Counted from the stretch's first letter, positions 8,367-17,755 are shown. The stretch: DNA of 64,000 nucleotides from Neobacillus sp. Marseille-Q6967 (GCF_946151075.1 NZ_CAMGZB010000001.1:1478001-1542000), one strand, 5' to 3'. Notes: generated from the letters alone by a model not told the origin. Numbers and translations: made by a program.

Positions 8367-9308
8367 ATGAAATTACCCAAAAAAGCAACCCAGCCAACTA
8401 TGTATTTTATTGGTGTCACCACTACGAAATCATCGATTATGAAGCTTTTCCCACTTTGGGCTCAAGCCTTAGGGCTAGAGAATGCGGTCTTAAAAGGGAT
8501 TGATATTAACATTCATGCAGATCCCCAAGTGTATCGGGATGTGGTGGAATTTATTAAAAATGATGAATTATCGCTAGGGGCCCTTGTTACGACTCATAAG
8601 ATTGACCTTTATCATGCTGCAAAGGATCTCTTTGATTACCTTGACCCTTATGCAACTATGTTTGGTGAACTCTCTTCGATTTCAAAAAAGGACGGCAAGC
8701 TTGAAGGCTATGCAAAGGACCCTATTTCTAGTGGTCTAGCCATGGAAGCTTTTATTCCAGAAAACTATTGGAAGGATCAAGGTGGAGAATTATTCATGAT
8801 TGGAGCAGGAGGCAGTGCGATTGCGATTTGCTCATACCTATTAGATCCTAAGAATCAGGAAAATCTCCCATCAAAAGTGGTTATAGCAAATCGTAGTCAA
8901 CATCGTCTTGATGAGATTGCACGTATCGTTAAAGAAATTAATCCAGATGTCGAAGCTGAATACCATTTAACACCAGAGCCAACCCAAAATGATGCGCTAC
9001 TTGCACAACTTAAACCGCATTCCCTTGTTGTCAATGCGACTGGGTTAGGCAAAGACCGGCCAGGGTCACCATTAACGAATAATGGCATTTTCCCAGAAGA
9101 GAGCCTGGTATGGGAATTAAATTATCGTGGGGAACTGGATTTCATGCATCAGGCCCTTCGTCAAAAAGAATCACAAAGCCTTTATGTAGAAGATGGCTGG
9201 ATTTACTTTATCCACGGATGGACACAAGTGGTTGCTGAAGTCTTCCATATTGATATAACAGGTTCCGTTTTTGATCGAATTGAACAAATTTCAAACGAAA
9301 TGAGATAG
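8367..9308 (+). CDS. Shikimate dehydrogenase-like oxidoreductase with altered active site
   Basis: AroE-superfamily protein, 313 residues and longer than typical AroE (about 270-290). The segment TTHKIDLYHAA keeps the catalytic-type Lys, and FMIGAGGSAIAI is the NAD(P) motif. The region equivalent to AroE GAVNTL...YNTDG reads GELSSI...YAKDP: the substrate Asn is Ser, while the Asp is kept. A different substrate from shikimate is therefore likely. The ATG at 8367 follows AGAGGAG. Its position between the lactonase-like and isomerase genes places it in sugar catabolism, not aromatic biosynthesis. Confidence 0.8.
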   Translation: MKLPKKATQPTMYFIGVTTTKSSIMKLFPLWAQALGLENAVLKGIDINIHADPQVYRDVVEFIKNDELSLGALVTTHKIDLYHAAKDLFDYLDPYATMFGELSSISKKDGKLEGYAKDPISSGLAMEAFIPENYWKDQGGELFMIGAGGSAIAICSYLLDPKNQENLPSKVVIANRSQHRLDEIARIVKEINPDVEAEYHLTPEPTQNDALLAQLKPHSLVVNATGLGKDRPGSPLTNNGIFPEESLVWELNYRGELDFMHQALRQKESQSLYVEDGWIYFIHGWTQVVAEVFHIDITGSVFDRIEQISNEMR

Positions 9309-9397
9309 GAGATTGAACGGAATTTACCTAAATTCGAATTTACCAACTGTAATATCCCAACCAATCAAAAAATATTAAATAGAGGAGACTTGTTAGA

Positions 9398-9976
9398 ATG
9401 ACTGAAACAATCGTTAAACCATTTAATCTTGACTTTGATCTTATCACAGGTTTATCCGAATCAAAGGAATCAACTAAGCGTCCGCTTTCAAAAATGAAGG
9501 GAATGTATACAGATGAACTTGCTTTTGAAGCAGCTATACAAAATGAAGATCCGCTAGTTTATGAGTTTTACGAACTCGACTTGCCACAGACACCAGGTGA
9601 TCTTTTATTTGGAACTAGTATCCTCTACCCAGGAAAAGTTGGCGATGAATATTACATGACAAAAGGCCACTTCCATACGATTTTAGAAACAGGCGAAGTG
9701 TACTATTGCTTAAGCGGTTATGGTGCGATGTTAATGGAAAATCCGGAAGGGGACTGGGATATCCAGTACTTCTCACCTGGAAAAGCTGTGTATGTACCAC
9801 CTCGATATGCGCATAGAAGTATCAATCTTGGAAATGAACCACTTGTAACATTCTTTGCCTTCCGCGCCGATGCAGGCCACGATTACGGTACCATTGAAAC
9901 GAAAGGGTACAGAAAGCTTGTCGTTGAAAGGGATGGAAAGCCTGAAGTCATTGATAATCCAAAATGGAAAGAATAA
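9398..9976 (+). CDS. Cupin-type glucose-6-phosphate isomerase (archaeal-like GPI family)
   Basis: Metal-dependent cupin isomerase of the family best known as archaeal phosphoglucose isomerase, 192 residues. The metal ligands appear in TKGHFHTILETGEVYY (two His and a Glu) and the second His in PRYAHRSI. Such enzymes interconvert glucose-6-phosphate and fructose-6-phosphate; in bacteria they tend to sit in accessory sugar clusters beside the normal Pgi. GAGGAG precedes the ATG. Here it may isomerise a different aldose/ketose phosphate. Confidence 0.85.
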   Translation: MTETIVKPFNLDFDLITGLSESKESTKRPLSKMKGMYTDELAFEAAIQNEDPLVYEFYELDLPQTPGDLLFGTSILYPGKVGDEYYMTKGHFHTILETGEVYYCLSGYGAMLMENPEGDWDIQYFSPGKAVYVPPRYAHRSINLGNEPLVTFFAFRADAGHDYGTIETKGYRKLVVERDGKPEVIDNPKWKE

Positions 9977-9988
9977 GGAGCCAGTACA

Positions 9989-10657
9989 ATGAGTAAAAAA
10001 TGGGATGTTTTGAAAAGAATTACGGACTCTGGGTTAGTGGTAGTTGTCAGGGCAGGTAATGCGGATGAAGCGAAAAAAATTACTGAAGCATGTTTAAAAG
10101 GTGGAGCCGCTGCGATAGAAATTACATATACTGTGCCGGGAGCCACCCAAGTTATCGAAGAACTGGCTAAAGAATATCAAAACGAGATCATTATTGGTGC
10201 GGGAACTGTTTTAGATCCTGAAACTGCAAGAATTTCACTGCTTTCAGGGGCCGAATATGTGGTCAGCCCTTATCTGAATGAAGAAACCCTTAAACTGTGT
10301 AATCGTTACCAGGTGCCATGTATGCCAGGGGTTATGACCGTAGAAGGTGTTGTGAAAGCAATGGAGCTTGGTGCCGACATTTTAAAGGTGTTTCCAGGAG
10401 AAGCTTTTGGCCCAAATATCATCAAGGCAATCAAAGGTCCTTTGCCGCAAGCTAGCCTTATGCCAACAGGCGGTGTAAGCCTTGATAATGTTGAGGAATG
10501 GATAAAAGCTGGTGCGGTTGCTGTCGGTGCAGGAGGGAGTCTAACTGCCAGTGCAAAAATAGGTGATTATAAAACTATTACCACATTAGCTCAACAGTTT
10601 GTACAAAAAATAAAAGAGGCTAGATTGCCTAAACTTTTATCCGAAAAATATATGTAA
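9989..10657 (+). CDS. Bifunctional KDPG/KHG-type aldolase
   Basis: Class I aldolase of the KDPG family, 222 residues, cleaving 2-keto-3-deoxy-6-phosphogluconate-like substrates to pyruvate and an aldehyde phosphate. The characteristic segments are VVVRAGNADEAKKI, EITYTVPGA, IIGAGTVLDPE and DILKVFPGEAFGPNIIKA, where the Schiff-base Lys is in LKVFP, plus MPTGGVSLDNVEEW. An AAGGAGCC ribosome binding site precedes the ATG, 12 bases after the isomerase gene. It is the last gene and the likely carbon-cleavage step of the pathway. No KDG kinase or dehydratase gene is in the window. Confidence 0.9.
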   Translation: MSKKWDVLKRITDSGLVVVVRAGNADEAKKITEACLKGGAAAIEITYTVPGATQVIEELAKEYQNEIIIGAGTVLDPETARISLLSGAEYVVSPYLNEETLKLCNRYQVPCMPGVMTVEGVVKAMELGADILKVFPGEAFGPNIIKAIKGPLPQASLMPTGGVSLDNVEEWIKAGAVAVGAGGSLTASAKIGDYKTITTLAQQFVQKIKEARLPKLLSEKYM

Positions 10658-10963
10658 GTCCTGACCAGTGTACAATAGAAAAGCTCTATAACACTGGGAT
10701 AATCCGGAACTTTTTCGTTCATATTTTAACAGTGTGAATTATAAAGAATAGTTTAGAATAGAACAGAGAATTACTTTTTGTTTCTCTGCTCTGGGAATAA
10801 AATAATATCGAACATAGTAATGTTAATCAAACAAAAGAAACGATTATATGATTCGGATGCTAATATCTGAGGTAGAAACCCTATTCTTGTTCCTATCTCT
10901 GGCAGTTGGATTTGCTAACATATCGGGAAATACTCTCGGATATTAAAGAATTAGTAAGTAAGA
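10658..10963. other. Gap after the sugar cluster
   Basis: No gene is seen here. A weak inverted repeat (CCAGTGT at 10665-10671 and ACACTGG at 10691-10697) and a short CAGAGAA/TTCTCTG hairpin (10764-10788) are present. One isolated copy of a TACTCTCGGATA motif at about 10931-10942 matches the array at 19945-20262. Confidence 0.6.
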
Positions 10964-11006
10964 AGACCGCACATATAAGATATATCCTATTTGAGCGGTC
11001 TTTTTT
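10964..11006. terminator. Terminator between convergent genes
   Basis: AGACCGC pairs with GCGGTCT around a long AT-rich loop and is followed by TTTTTT on the plus strand. It can end the sugar cluster; on the minus strand it can also serve the VOC gene. Confidence 0.75.
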
Positions 11007-11014
11007 AACCTAGT

Positions 11015-11404
11015 TTACTTTTTTTCTGACACGGCAAAGTAATTTTCTTCATTATCCGCGAAATTAAATACTCTCACGCCCGGCATAGAGACTATTTCGC
11101 CGACAGTTATATCTTTATCTGTAAAATCTTTGTAGAGTTGATCGAGGTCTTTGGTGAAGAACATTAATGATGGGGTTTCGAGATTGACTCCAGGCGAAAA
11201 CTTGGCAACTAGTTCTTTGTTGTGGAGAACGATGCTAGTTTGAGCATCTTTTGATGGTGCAACTTCGAACCATTTCATTCCTTGACCGTTATCATTCTCG
11301 GAAATCAGAGAAAATCCTGCTTTCTCTGTCCAAAACTTCAATGACTCTTCTTGGTTGTTTACATACAACATGACTTGTCCCAAAATGTTAATCAATTTTG
11401 CCAC
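11015..11404 (-). CDS. VOC (glyoxalase/bleomycin-resistance) family protein
   Basis: Small vicinal-oxygen-chelate protein of 129 residues with paired beta-alpha-beta-beta-beta modules: LGQVMLYVNNQEESLKFWTEKAG at the start, then SLMFFTKDLDQLYKDF and a final FNFADNEENYFAVSE. Members bind a metal or small ligand and act as glyoxalases, dioxygenases or antibiotic-binding proteins; the specific role is not predictable. A GGAAATGGAG ribosome binding site precedes the ATG. It is monocistronic and convergent with the sugar cluster. Confidence 0.8.
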   Translation of the reverse strand: MAKLINILGQVMLYVNNQEESLKFWTEKAGFSLISENDNGQGMKWFEVAPSKDAQTSIVLHNKELVAKFSPGVNLETPSLMFFTKDLDQLYKDFTDKDITVGEIVSMPGVRVFNFADNEENYFAVSEKK

Positions 11405-11529
11405 TCTCCATTTCCTCTAATCATTCATTTACTTATCACTGTGTTTATATTCTCCAAACTTAGTCTTTTATCCTCCAAGTTTAGATAGATACCCGCCCCG
11501 AATTTTTTATTAATAATACAATGCCTTTG

Positions 11530-11700
11530 CTTTGACCGAAATCTCTTTTATATTCATTTTTCGGTAAATGCAACACCTCTTCTTTAACCCAAACCTCAAA
11601 AAAATGAACCGTTCAGTCCAAGCAGCCCTTTGCTTTAACCCAAACATCAAAAAATAGAATCTTTCGGTCCAAGCAGCATCTCTGCTTTTACCCAAACTAC
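11530..11700. repeat. Intergenic array E, about four units at 51-52 bp
   Basis: CTTT(A/G)ACC-type motifs begin at 11530, 11582, 11633 and 11685, spacings of 52, 51 and 52. A unit palindrome is clear at 11666-11692: GGTCCAAGCAG, five bases, then CTGCTTTTACC, matching 9 of 11 paired positions and followed by CAAA. The sequence is unlike the other arrays but the period and layout are the same. It lies between the efflux gene's terminator and the VOC gene's promoter side. No convincing protein is encoded. Confidence 0.75.
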
Positions 11701-11714
11701 TAAGTGGAAAACAC

Positions 11715-11744
11715 AGGCAACCTCCAAAAGTATAGAGGTTGCCT
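11715..11744 (-). terminator. Terminator of the RND efflux gene
   Basis: AGGCAACCTC and GAGGTTGCCT form a perfect 10-bp stem directly after the efflux gene stop on the minus strand, followed by a moderately T-rich stretch. Confidence 0.75.
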
Positions 11745-11753
11745 GCAGCTTTT

Positions 11754-14700
11754 TTACATTTCAATCGGCTGTTCGGTTGATTCCGCGGTCATTCTTTGTT
11801 TCTTTGATTTCTTAAAATACAATAATTCATAAACGCATGGGATCACGATCAAGGTCAGAAGTGTCGCGAGAGCGAGTCCTCCGATGACGACCACTGCCAG
11901 GCTTTGTGAAACTAAGCTTCCAGTCTGTGCTTCTTTAAATAGAAGTGGGAGCATGGCGCAAATTGTTGCCACTGCTGTCATCATAATTGGTCTCATTCTG
12001 GTCGCGGATGCTTCGACTAATGCTTCGCGAATGCTCATTTTTTCTTCGTTTTGTCTGACGCGGTCGATGAGAACAATCGCATTTGTTACGACAATCCCAA
12101 TAAGCATTAACGCTCCAAGCAGTGCGGTGATATCAACCGAAATTCGGCTGATTAAGATTCCTAAAATCGCCCCGATGGCTGCAAGCGGCAGGGAGGTTAA
12201 AATCGCCGATTGGTGCTTTAATCGATTTAAAAGTGATAACCATGATTAAGAACACGATTCCGATTGACACGAGCATGGTTAAGAAAAGGTCAGTAAAATC
12301 TTCTGTTTGTTGAGCACTGGCTCCTCCAACGAGAACCTCCACATCATCCGGTAAGTCCATCCCTTTACCACCATTTGGTGAGCCAAAGATTTCCGCGTTA
12401 ATCATGGTCGAAATATCAGAGAGCTTAGCAGGGTCAACGGATGCAGTGACACGAAGGTACGTTTCGCCATCCTTATGGAATTGGCTGGTAGAGCTTTCCT
12501 CCACTTGTAACGATGCTACTTCGGAAACCGGCAACATACCGTTTTCGGTCATAATCGGAATATTTTTTAAGTCCTCTGGTGTCTCCGTGTTAAGCAAAGG
12601 CTCAAGGACTACGTTTGTTTGTTTTTCATTTAATGTCATCGTTCCAAGCGGAGTTTGATTTAACATAACCCCAAGCTGCTGAGCGATTTGTCCTGAATTC
12701 GCTTTTGCAGGGTCAACGATTAATGAGTAGACGGTTTTCTTTTCATCTTGATTGGTTGTTACTTTTTCAACACCGTCAATGTTTATTACTTTCTCTTTAA
12801 TATTGTTCGCTGTTTTTTCCAGCTGGCCAATATCTTCGCCAATCACATCGATGGTAATATTGGTCGAAGATCCACCCATCATAAACGAAGCAGTGGCAAC
12901 TTCTAATACAGCATCAGAATATTGATCTTTTTTCTCTTCAAGTTCTTTTAAAATCTTATCTGTGTCGTCTTTGTCTTTTAATAAAATACTGATAACGGCT
13001 TCGGTTGGAGAGCCGATTTGGCCAAATTGAGCGAAATCGTCCGAAGAACCGACTTGGTTAAATACATATTTTACTTCATCCATTTCACTAAGCGAATTTT
13101 CTAGCTCGATGGACTTTTCTTTGACGGTTTCAAAAGGCGTTTCATTTGGATATTTCAAGGTGGCCATAACATAGTCGGCAGAAGAATTGTCAACAGCGCC
13201 CTTCGGTACGGCAAAATAAGCACCGATTGAGCCGACTAGCAAAAGGATAGAAAGTGTAAATACGATCCATTTATGATTTAGAGACCACGCAACGGCTTTT
13301 GGAAAGCGGACCGCCGGCTTATGTTCTGGTAGTTTTGTATTTTTCAACAAACCTGCACTCATTAACGGAACCACTGTTAATGCAACTAGAAGCGATGCCA
13401 ACAGGGAATAGGTAACCGTTAAGGCAAATGGTAAAAGGAATTCTTGAAGCCCTCCATTTAATAAGCTCATTGGCAGAAATACCGCGACCGTTGTTAACGT
13501 GGAGGCCGTAATGGCGACACCGACTTGTTTGGTTGCATCAATCACCATTTGTACAGAAAACTTCTCTGTTTGCATTTTGCGGTAAATATTTTCAATGACC
13601 ACGATGCTATCATCCACAAGCCGTCCAACCGCAACGGCGACTCCGCCGAGTGTTAAAATATTTAACGTTACGCCAGATCTTGACAACAAGAATAAGGTAA
13701 AACAAAGTGATAGCGGGATTGAAACAATCGTGATAAATGTAGTTCGGATATTACGTAAAAAGATCATAATCACAATCGTTGCAAATAAAGCACCCAGAAG
13801 GACTTCTTTTACCATCGTCTGAACTGATGTTTGAACCATGTCAGCGGATGCGACATAGATCGTAGAATTTTGAGTATCGTACTTTTTATTAATTTCCTTC
13901 GTTACTTTTTCAATTTCTTTACTAATGGTCACGGCATTTGAGTTACTGTCCTTTGTAATGCTGATGCTTAACGCTTCATTGCCGTTAAAACGATTAAGAA
14001 AATTGGATTGTTTGGTTTCCTGGATGGTTGCGATATCTTGAAGGGTTACATTTGGTGCTACTGGCAGGCTCTTTAGTTTTTCTAGACTGGATAGGTCACC
14101 AATTACCTTAATATTGCTTGTTTTTCCGTCAATATTCTTTTCCCCGACGGCAAGAGCCGTGTTTTGACCTTGAAGAATGCCCATTACCGTCTGCAGAGAA
14201 ACTTGTTTTTCGGCTAGTTTTTGATGATCAATTTTTACAGAGATCACAGGGTCAACCAATCCATAGGTTTGAACTTGGGCGACACCGTCAATATCCTTGT
14301 ATAACGGTTCGATTTTTTCTTTTACAAATTCCAGGTTTTCTGTGGTAAGGCCATCTTTAAAGGTTACGGCGATGTTAGAGATGGGAATCATGGAGGTATT
14401 TAGCTGCGAAATGATTGGCTTAGATATGTAGGGTGGGAGTGCTACGCTCGATAAAGCCTCTTGAACATCTAATTTTGCCTGTTTCATGTCGGAGCCAGCT
14501 TCAAAAAATAAATCTACTTTAGAAAAGCCGTCTCCTGTCGTAGAGTAGACAGATTTTTTTCCTTTCATACCGGTAACCGCCCGCTCAATTGGCGAGGTTA
14601 CTTCATTTTCCATTGTTTTTGAATCGGTTCCTTGCCCCATGGTAATGATCGTTACTTGCGGATTATCGGCTGAAGGCAAGAACTCCATGGGTAGTCGAAA

Positions 14701-14790
14701 ATAACTAACAACCCCAATGATTAAAATTAAAATCGTCATCAGTGAGACAGCGGCTTTGTTCCGAAAAGCCCATTTGGTGAAAAGTGACAT
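11754..14790 (-). pseudogene. RND-family efflux transporter (AcrB/SwrC-like), frameshifted
   Basis: Inner-membrane proton-driven drug/lipopeptide exporter of the AcrB/SwrC type, normally a single protein of about 1,010-1,065 residues. The first frame reads from MSLFTKWAFRNKAAV to about 12205 and then runs into unrelated sequence; the last 117 residues (RND C-terminal membrane helices) continue in another frame. The full span is 3,037 bases, one more than a multiple of three. At about 12204-12207 the minus strand reads ATCGGCGAT where ATCGCGATT would restore KAPI-AILTSLPLAAIG. So there is one extra base: a true mutation or a sequence error. GGAGGAGATG precedes the start. There is no adjacent membrane-fusion gene, as for B. 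subtilis swrC. Confidence 0.88.
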
Positions 14791-15002
14791 AGGAACATCT
14801 CCTCCTAAAAAATAGATATAAAATCCGAGTAAAAGCATACCACAATTTGGTTATTTGGAACCATTTATTTCCGATATTTTAGAAAATTTACATTTTTAAT
14901 ATATTGGAGTTAGTTCAAATGAACCCGGATTGTTCTACCTAAATATGCCATCTTTCCCTCGTTTTGGGGAGACTGAATTTTTTCTAAGACTTAGGTCTTA
15001 CA

Positions 15003-15499
15003 CGGTCTTCATGCAGGGGATGAAGGACAAAACGAAGTGTTGGATGAGAAGGGGTGTCCTTCATAGAGAGGGTGAAGGACAAAACGAAGTGTAGAAAGAA
15101 AAGAACTGTCCTTCATGCAGGGGATGAAGGACAAAGCGGGGTGTTGAGCAAAAAAAGTGTCCTTCATGCAGGGGATGAAGGACAAATCGGGGTGTTGAAA
15201 GAAAAAAATTGTCCTTCATAAAGGAGATGAAGGACAAATCGGGGTGTAGAAAGAAAAGAACTGTCCTTCATAAAGGAGATGAAGGACAAATCGGGGTGTA
15301 GAAAGAAAAGAACTGTCCTTCATAAAGGAGATGAAGGACAAATCGGGGTGTAGTAAGAAAAGAACTGTCCTTCATACAGGAGATGAAGGACAAATCGGGG
15401 TGTTGAAAGAAAAAAATTGTCCTTCATAAAGGGGATGAAGGACAAAATAAAGTGTTGAAATAAAGGAACTGTCCTTCATCCCAGACCATGAAGGACAAA
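15003..15499. repeat. Intergenic array A1, ten units at 52 bp
   Basis: TGTCCTTCAT-type motifs occur at 15003 (degenerate), 15055, 15107, 15158, 15210, 15262, 15314, 15366, 15418 and 15470, with spacings of 52 apart from one 51. Each forms a palindrome with ATGAAGGACA after about 7 bases and is followed by AAAT(C)GGGG and an A/G-rich linker. The palindrome core is the same as in the array at 46802-47590. The linker is also repeated, unlike CRISPR spacers. The array lies between the M20 peptidase terminator and the efflux gene start. Confidence 0.92.
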
Positions 15500-15502
15500 C
15501 AG

Positions 15503-15528
15503 AACCCGTGTAACATTCACACGGGTTT
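15503..15528 (-). terminator. Terminator of the met/M20 operon
   Basis: AACCCGTGT and ACACGGGTT form a 9-bp stem with a 7-base loop just after the M20 gene stop on the minus strand. Confidence 0.7.
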
Positions 15529-15534
15529 CATTCA

Positions 15535-16749
15535 CTATTTTGTTTTAGCTTCTGCAGCTTTTTTTTCTTGAAACTCAGCTTTGATTTCGGCTAGTGTTTC
15601 TGCGTCGGTTAGTAATTTTAATGCGGTTAGCGCAAGTGCTTTTGCCCCTGTGATCAGGGCTTGGTCTCCTCTTTCAGAAGCGGCAGCTTCTCTGAAAGGT
15701 ACGGTATGTGGAACCAGGTCGCTGGCTCCAATTTTAATATAAGGATGGATGGTAGGGACCACTTGGCTGATATTCCCGGCGTCGGTGGAGCCGATTCCTT
15801 CACGGCCTCCTAATACCGTTTCTCCTAATTCTTCCACGACCTCTTTGAAAATAGCATTATACTTCTCATTTAATAGAAGATTATCCACTTCATTTTGGAA
15901 GGCAATGATGTTTAACTTGGCACCTGTTGCTAGGGCTGCTCCTTCTGCAATAGCTTTTACCTTACGTGTGACTTCGTTTAAGCCTGCACGAGTAGCTGCG
16001 CGAATGAAGAATCGAGCCTTGGCGTATTCAGGGATAATGTTCGGTGCATCCCCGCCATGGGTAATGATTCCGTGAATACGGACATCATCAGTTAGCTGCT
16101 GACGTAAAGCATTGATTCCGTTAAACAGTTGAATGACAGCATCTAAGGCATTGATTCCTTTATGCGGAGAGGCTGCGGCATGGGCAGGCTTTCCAATGTA
16201 CTCAAAATCAAGCGGGTCCACTGCAAGCGATGGACTGGTCAACCGGGTCTCGCTGTTTGGATGAACCATGAGGGCGGCATCGATACCTTCTACTAAACCA
16301 TGTTTGACAAAGCTTCCTTTGGCACTGCCGTTTGGTCCGCCTTCTTCTGCAGGGGTGCCGAAAACGACTACTTCTCCGCCCGTTTCTTCAATGACCTTAC
16401 TTAAAGAGATGGCCGCGGCTACACTGGTTGTACCGATAATATTATGTCCGCATGCATGGCCTATGCCTGGCAGAGCGTCATATTCAGCTAAAAAAGCAAT
16501 TGCTGGACCTGGTTTAGAAGATTTTTTTCGAGCAATAAAGGACGTTTCGTGACCGGCAACAGCTTTTTCAATCTCAAAGCCTTCTTTTTTCAAAATGTCC
16601 GTTAGTAAGCCAGAGGCGAAAAATTCCTCGTTGCCGATTTCGGGCTTTGCATGGATTTGATGGCTGGTTGACAGGTACAATTCTTTGTTTTGATCTACAT
16701 GATTCTTAACGGTTTCTCTCAATTCTGCGATTTTGAGAGTTGCGGTCAT
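15535..16749 (-). CDS. M20-family metallopeptidase/amidohydrolase
   Basis: Zinc-dependent hydrolase of the M20 (AbgB/N-acyl-amino-acid amidohydrolase) group, about 404 residues. Visible features are HAKPEIGNEEFFAS, the metal segment GHACGHNIIGT, the catalytic Glu pair in GTPAEEGGPNGSAKG, and a dimerisation lid between about 200 and 310. The ATG at 16749 is preceded by GGAGGGG; an upstream in-frame extension lacks this signal. It follows metNIQ on the same strand and may release methionine or another sulfur amino acid from an imported N-acyl or peptide form. That role is inferred from context only. Confidence 0.85.
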   Translation of the reverse strand: MTATLKIAELRETVKNHVDQNKELYLSTSHQIHAKPEIGNEEFFASGLLTDILKKEGFEIEKAVAGHETSFIARKKSSKPGPAIAFLAEYDALPGIGHACGHNIIGTTSVAAAISLSKVIEETGGEVVVFGTPAEEGGPNGSAKGSFVKHGLVEGIDAALMVHPNSETRLTSPSLAVDPLDFEYIGKPAHAAASPHKGINALDAVIQLFNGINALRQQLTDDVRIHGIITHGGDAPNIIPEYAKARFFIRAATRAGLNEVTRKVKAIAEGAALATGAKLNIIAFQNEVDNLLLNEKYNAIFKEVVEELGETVLGGREGIGSTDAGNISQVVPTIHPYIKIGASDLVPHTVPFREAAASERGDQALITGAKALALTALKLLTDAETLAEIKAEFQEKKAAEAKTK

Positions 16750-16786
16750 AGGTATTCCCCTCCATTCATTCTTTAACTTTGAGAAT

Positions 16787-16907
16787 TGTCCAGCTACAGT
16801 GACTAGGGGCAACAGGTATAAGCCAATCCGACAAGAAGGTTAAAGAGCAACCTTCTCGCCGGCTCGTCTTATACCTGTCGCCCCTGAACGAGGCACTTTC
16901 GCTTTTC
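16787..16907. repeat. Dispersed 121-bp structured repeat, copy 1
   Basis: This sequence, from TGTCCAGCTACAG to TTTCGCTTTTC, matches the element at 41874-41995 in the same orientation. Shared parts are ATAAGCCAA, AAGAAGG...CCTTCTCGCC and TCTTATACCTGTCGCCCCTGAAC. Internal inverted repeats (AAGGTT...AACCTT and AGGTATAAG...CTTATACCT) predict a long folded hairpin. It fills the metQ-M20 gap. It resembles short intergenic repeats common in Bacillaceae; no transposase is linked. Confidence 0.8.
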
Positions 16908-16910
16908 TTT

Positions 16911-17738
16911 TTACCAGCCGATTGTATCAAGTGATACAAATGTAGGAATTTGGCCGCCATCGAATTCTTTTTCAATAAACTTAGCGGTATCTTCCTCTTG
17001 GTATAACTCTGCTAATCTCTTGTATGTTTCGTTGTCTTTGTCTTCTGCTCTTGCAGCAATAATATTGATGTATGGTGTAGCTGTGTCACTTTCATGGAAA
17101 ATCGAATCCTTTAATGGGCTGAAGCCTGCATCTCTGGCAATCCCGTTATTAATAATAGAAGCGGCAACGTCCGGTAATGCTCTTGGTGTCTGCGCTGGAA
17201 CCATTTCAACAAATTCGAGGTTTTTCGGGTTATCTTCAACTTGATTCAAGTTGCCGTTTGGATCAAAGTCTTCAGGTAATCCAATTAAACCAGCTTCTTC
17301 AAGAAGCAATAAGGCACGGCCTTGGTTGGATGCGTCGTTTGGAAGAGCAATTTTTGAACCATCTGGAATATCTTTTACATCTTCAAATTTTTCTGAGTAA
17401 ATTCCCATTGGAGCTAGGATTGTTGTTGCAATTGGCACAAGGTCTAGATTGTGTTCTTTAATAAATACATCAAAGTAAGCAACAGTTTGGAAGGCGTTGA
17501 TGTCAAGCTCTCCTTCTGCAAGAGCAGTGTTTGGTGCAACATAATCAGAGAAACTAACGACCTCTACATTAATTCCTTCTTTCTTTGCCTTTTCTGCTAT
17601 AAAATCCCACACGCGGGTGTCAGTTCCGCTGATCCCAACTTTTACAGTAACAGAATCTTTGCCTTCTGTTTTGTCAGAGCAGCCAGCTGCAAATAATACT
17701 AATGTTAAAAGAGCAATGGATAAGAATAGTTTTTTCAT
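16911..17738 (-). CDS. metQ: Methionine ABC transporter substrate-binding lipoprotein
   Basis: Binding protein of the MetNIQ D/L-methionine importer (NlpA family), 275 residues, anchored outside the membrane. It has a lipoprotein signal with lipobox FAAGC (Cys20), then the family segments VKVGISGTDTRVWDFIAEKAKKEGI, GELDINAFQ, and ALPNDASNQGRALLLLEEAGLI. AGGAGG precedes the ATG. It is the third gene of metN-metI-metQ, seventeen bases after metI. Regulation is by the tandem SAM-I riboswitches upstream of metN. Confidence 0.93.
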   Translation of the reverse strand: MKKLFLSIALLTLVLFAAGCSDKTEGKDSVTVKVGISGTDTRVWDFIAEKAKKEGINVEVVSFSDYVAPNTALAEGELDINAFQTVAYFDVFIKEHNLDLVPIATTILAPMGIYSEKFEDVKDIPDGSKIALPNDASNQGRALLLLEEAGLIGLPEDFDPNGNLNQVEDNPKNLEFVEMVPAQTPRALPDVAASIINNGIARDAGFSPLKDSIFHESDTATPYINIIAARAEDKDNETYKRLAELYQEEDTAKFIEKEFDGGQIPTFVSLDTIGW

Positions 17739-17755
17739 GTTGTTTTCCTCCTAAA

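Noticed and set aside
11510-11764. An 84-codon open frame after the efflux gene
   Set aside because: Its repeated residues reflect DNA array E, and it has no convincing ribosome binding site.
12195-12215. Programmed frameshift in the RND gene
   Set aside because: No slippery sequence or stimulatory structure is visible, and RND pumps are not known to use recoding; mutation or sequence error is simpler.
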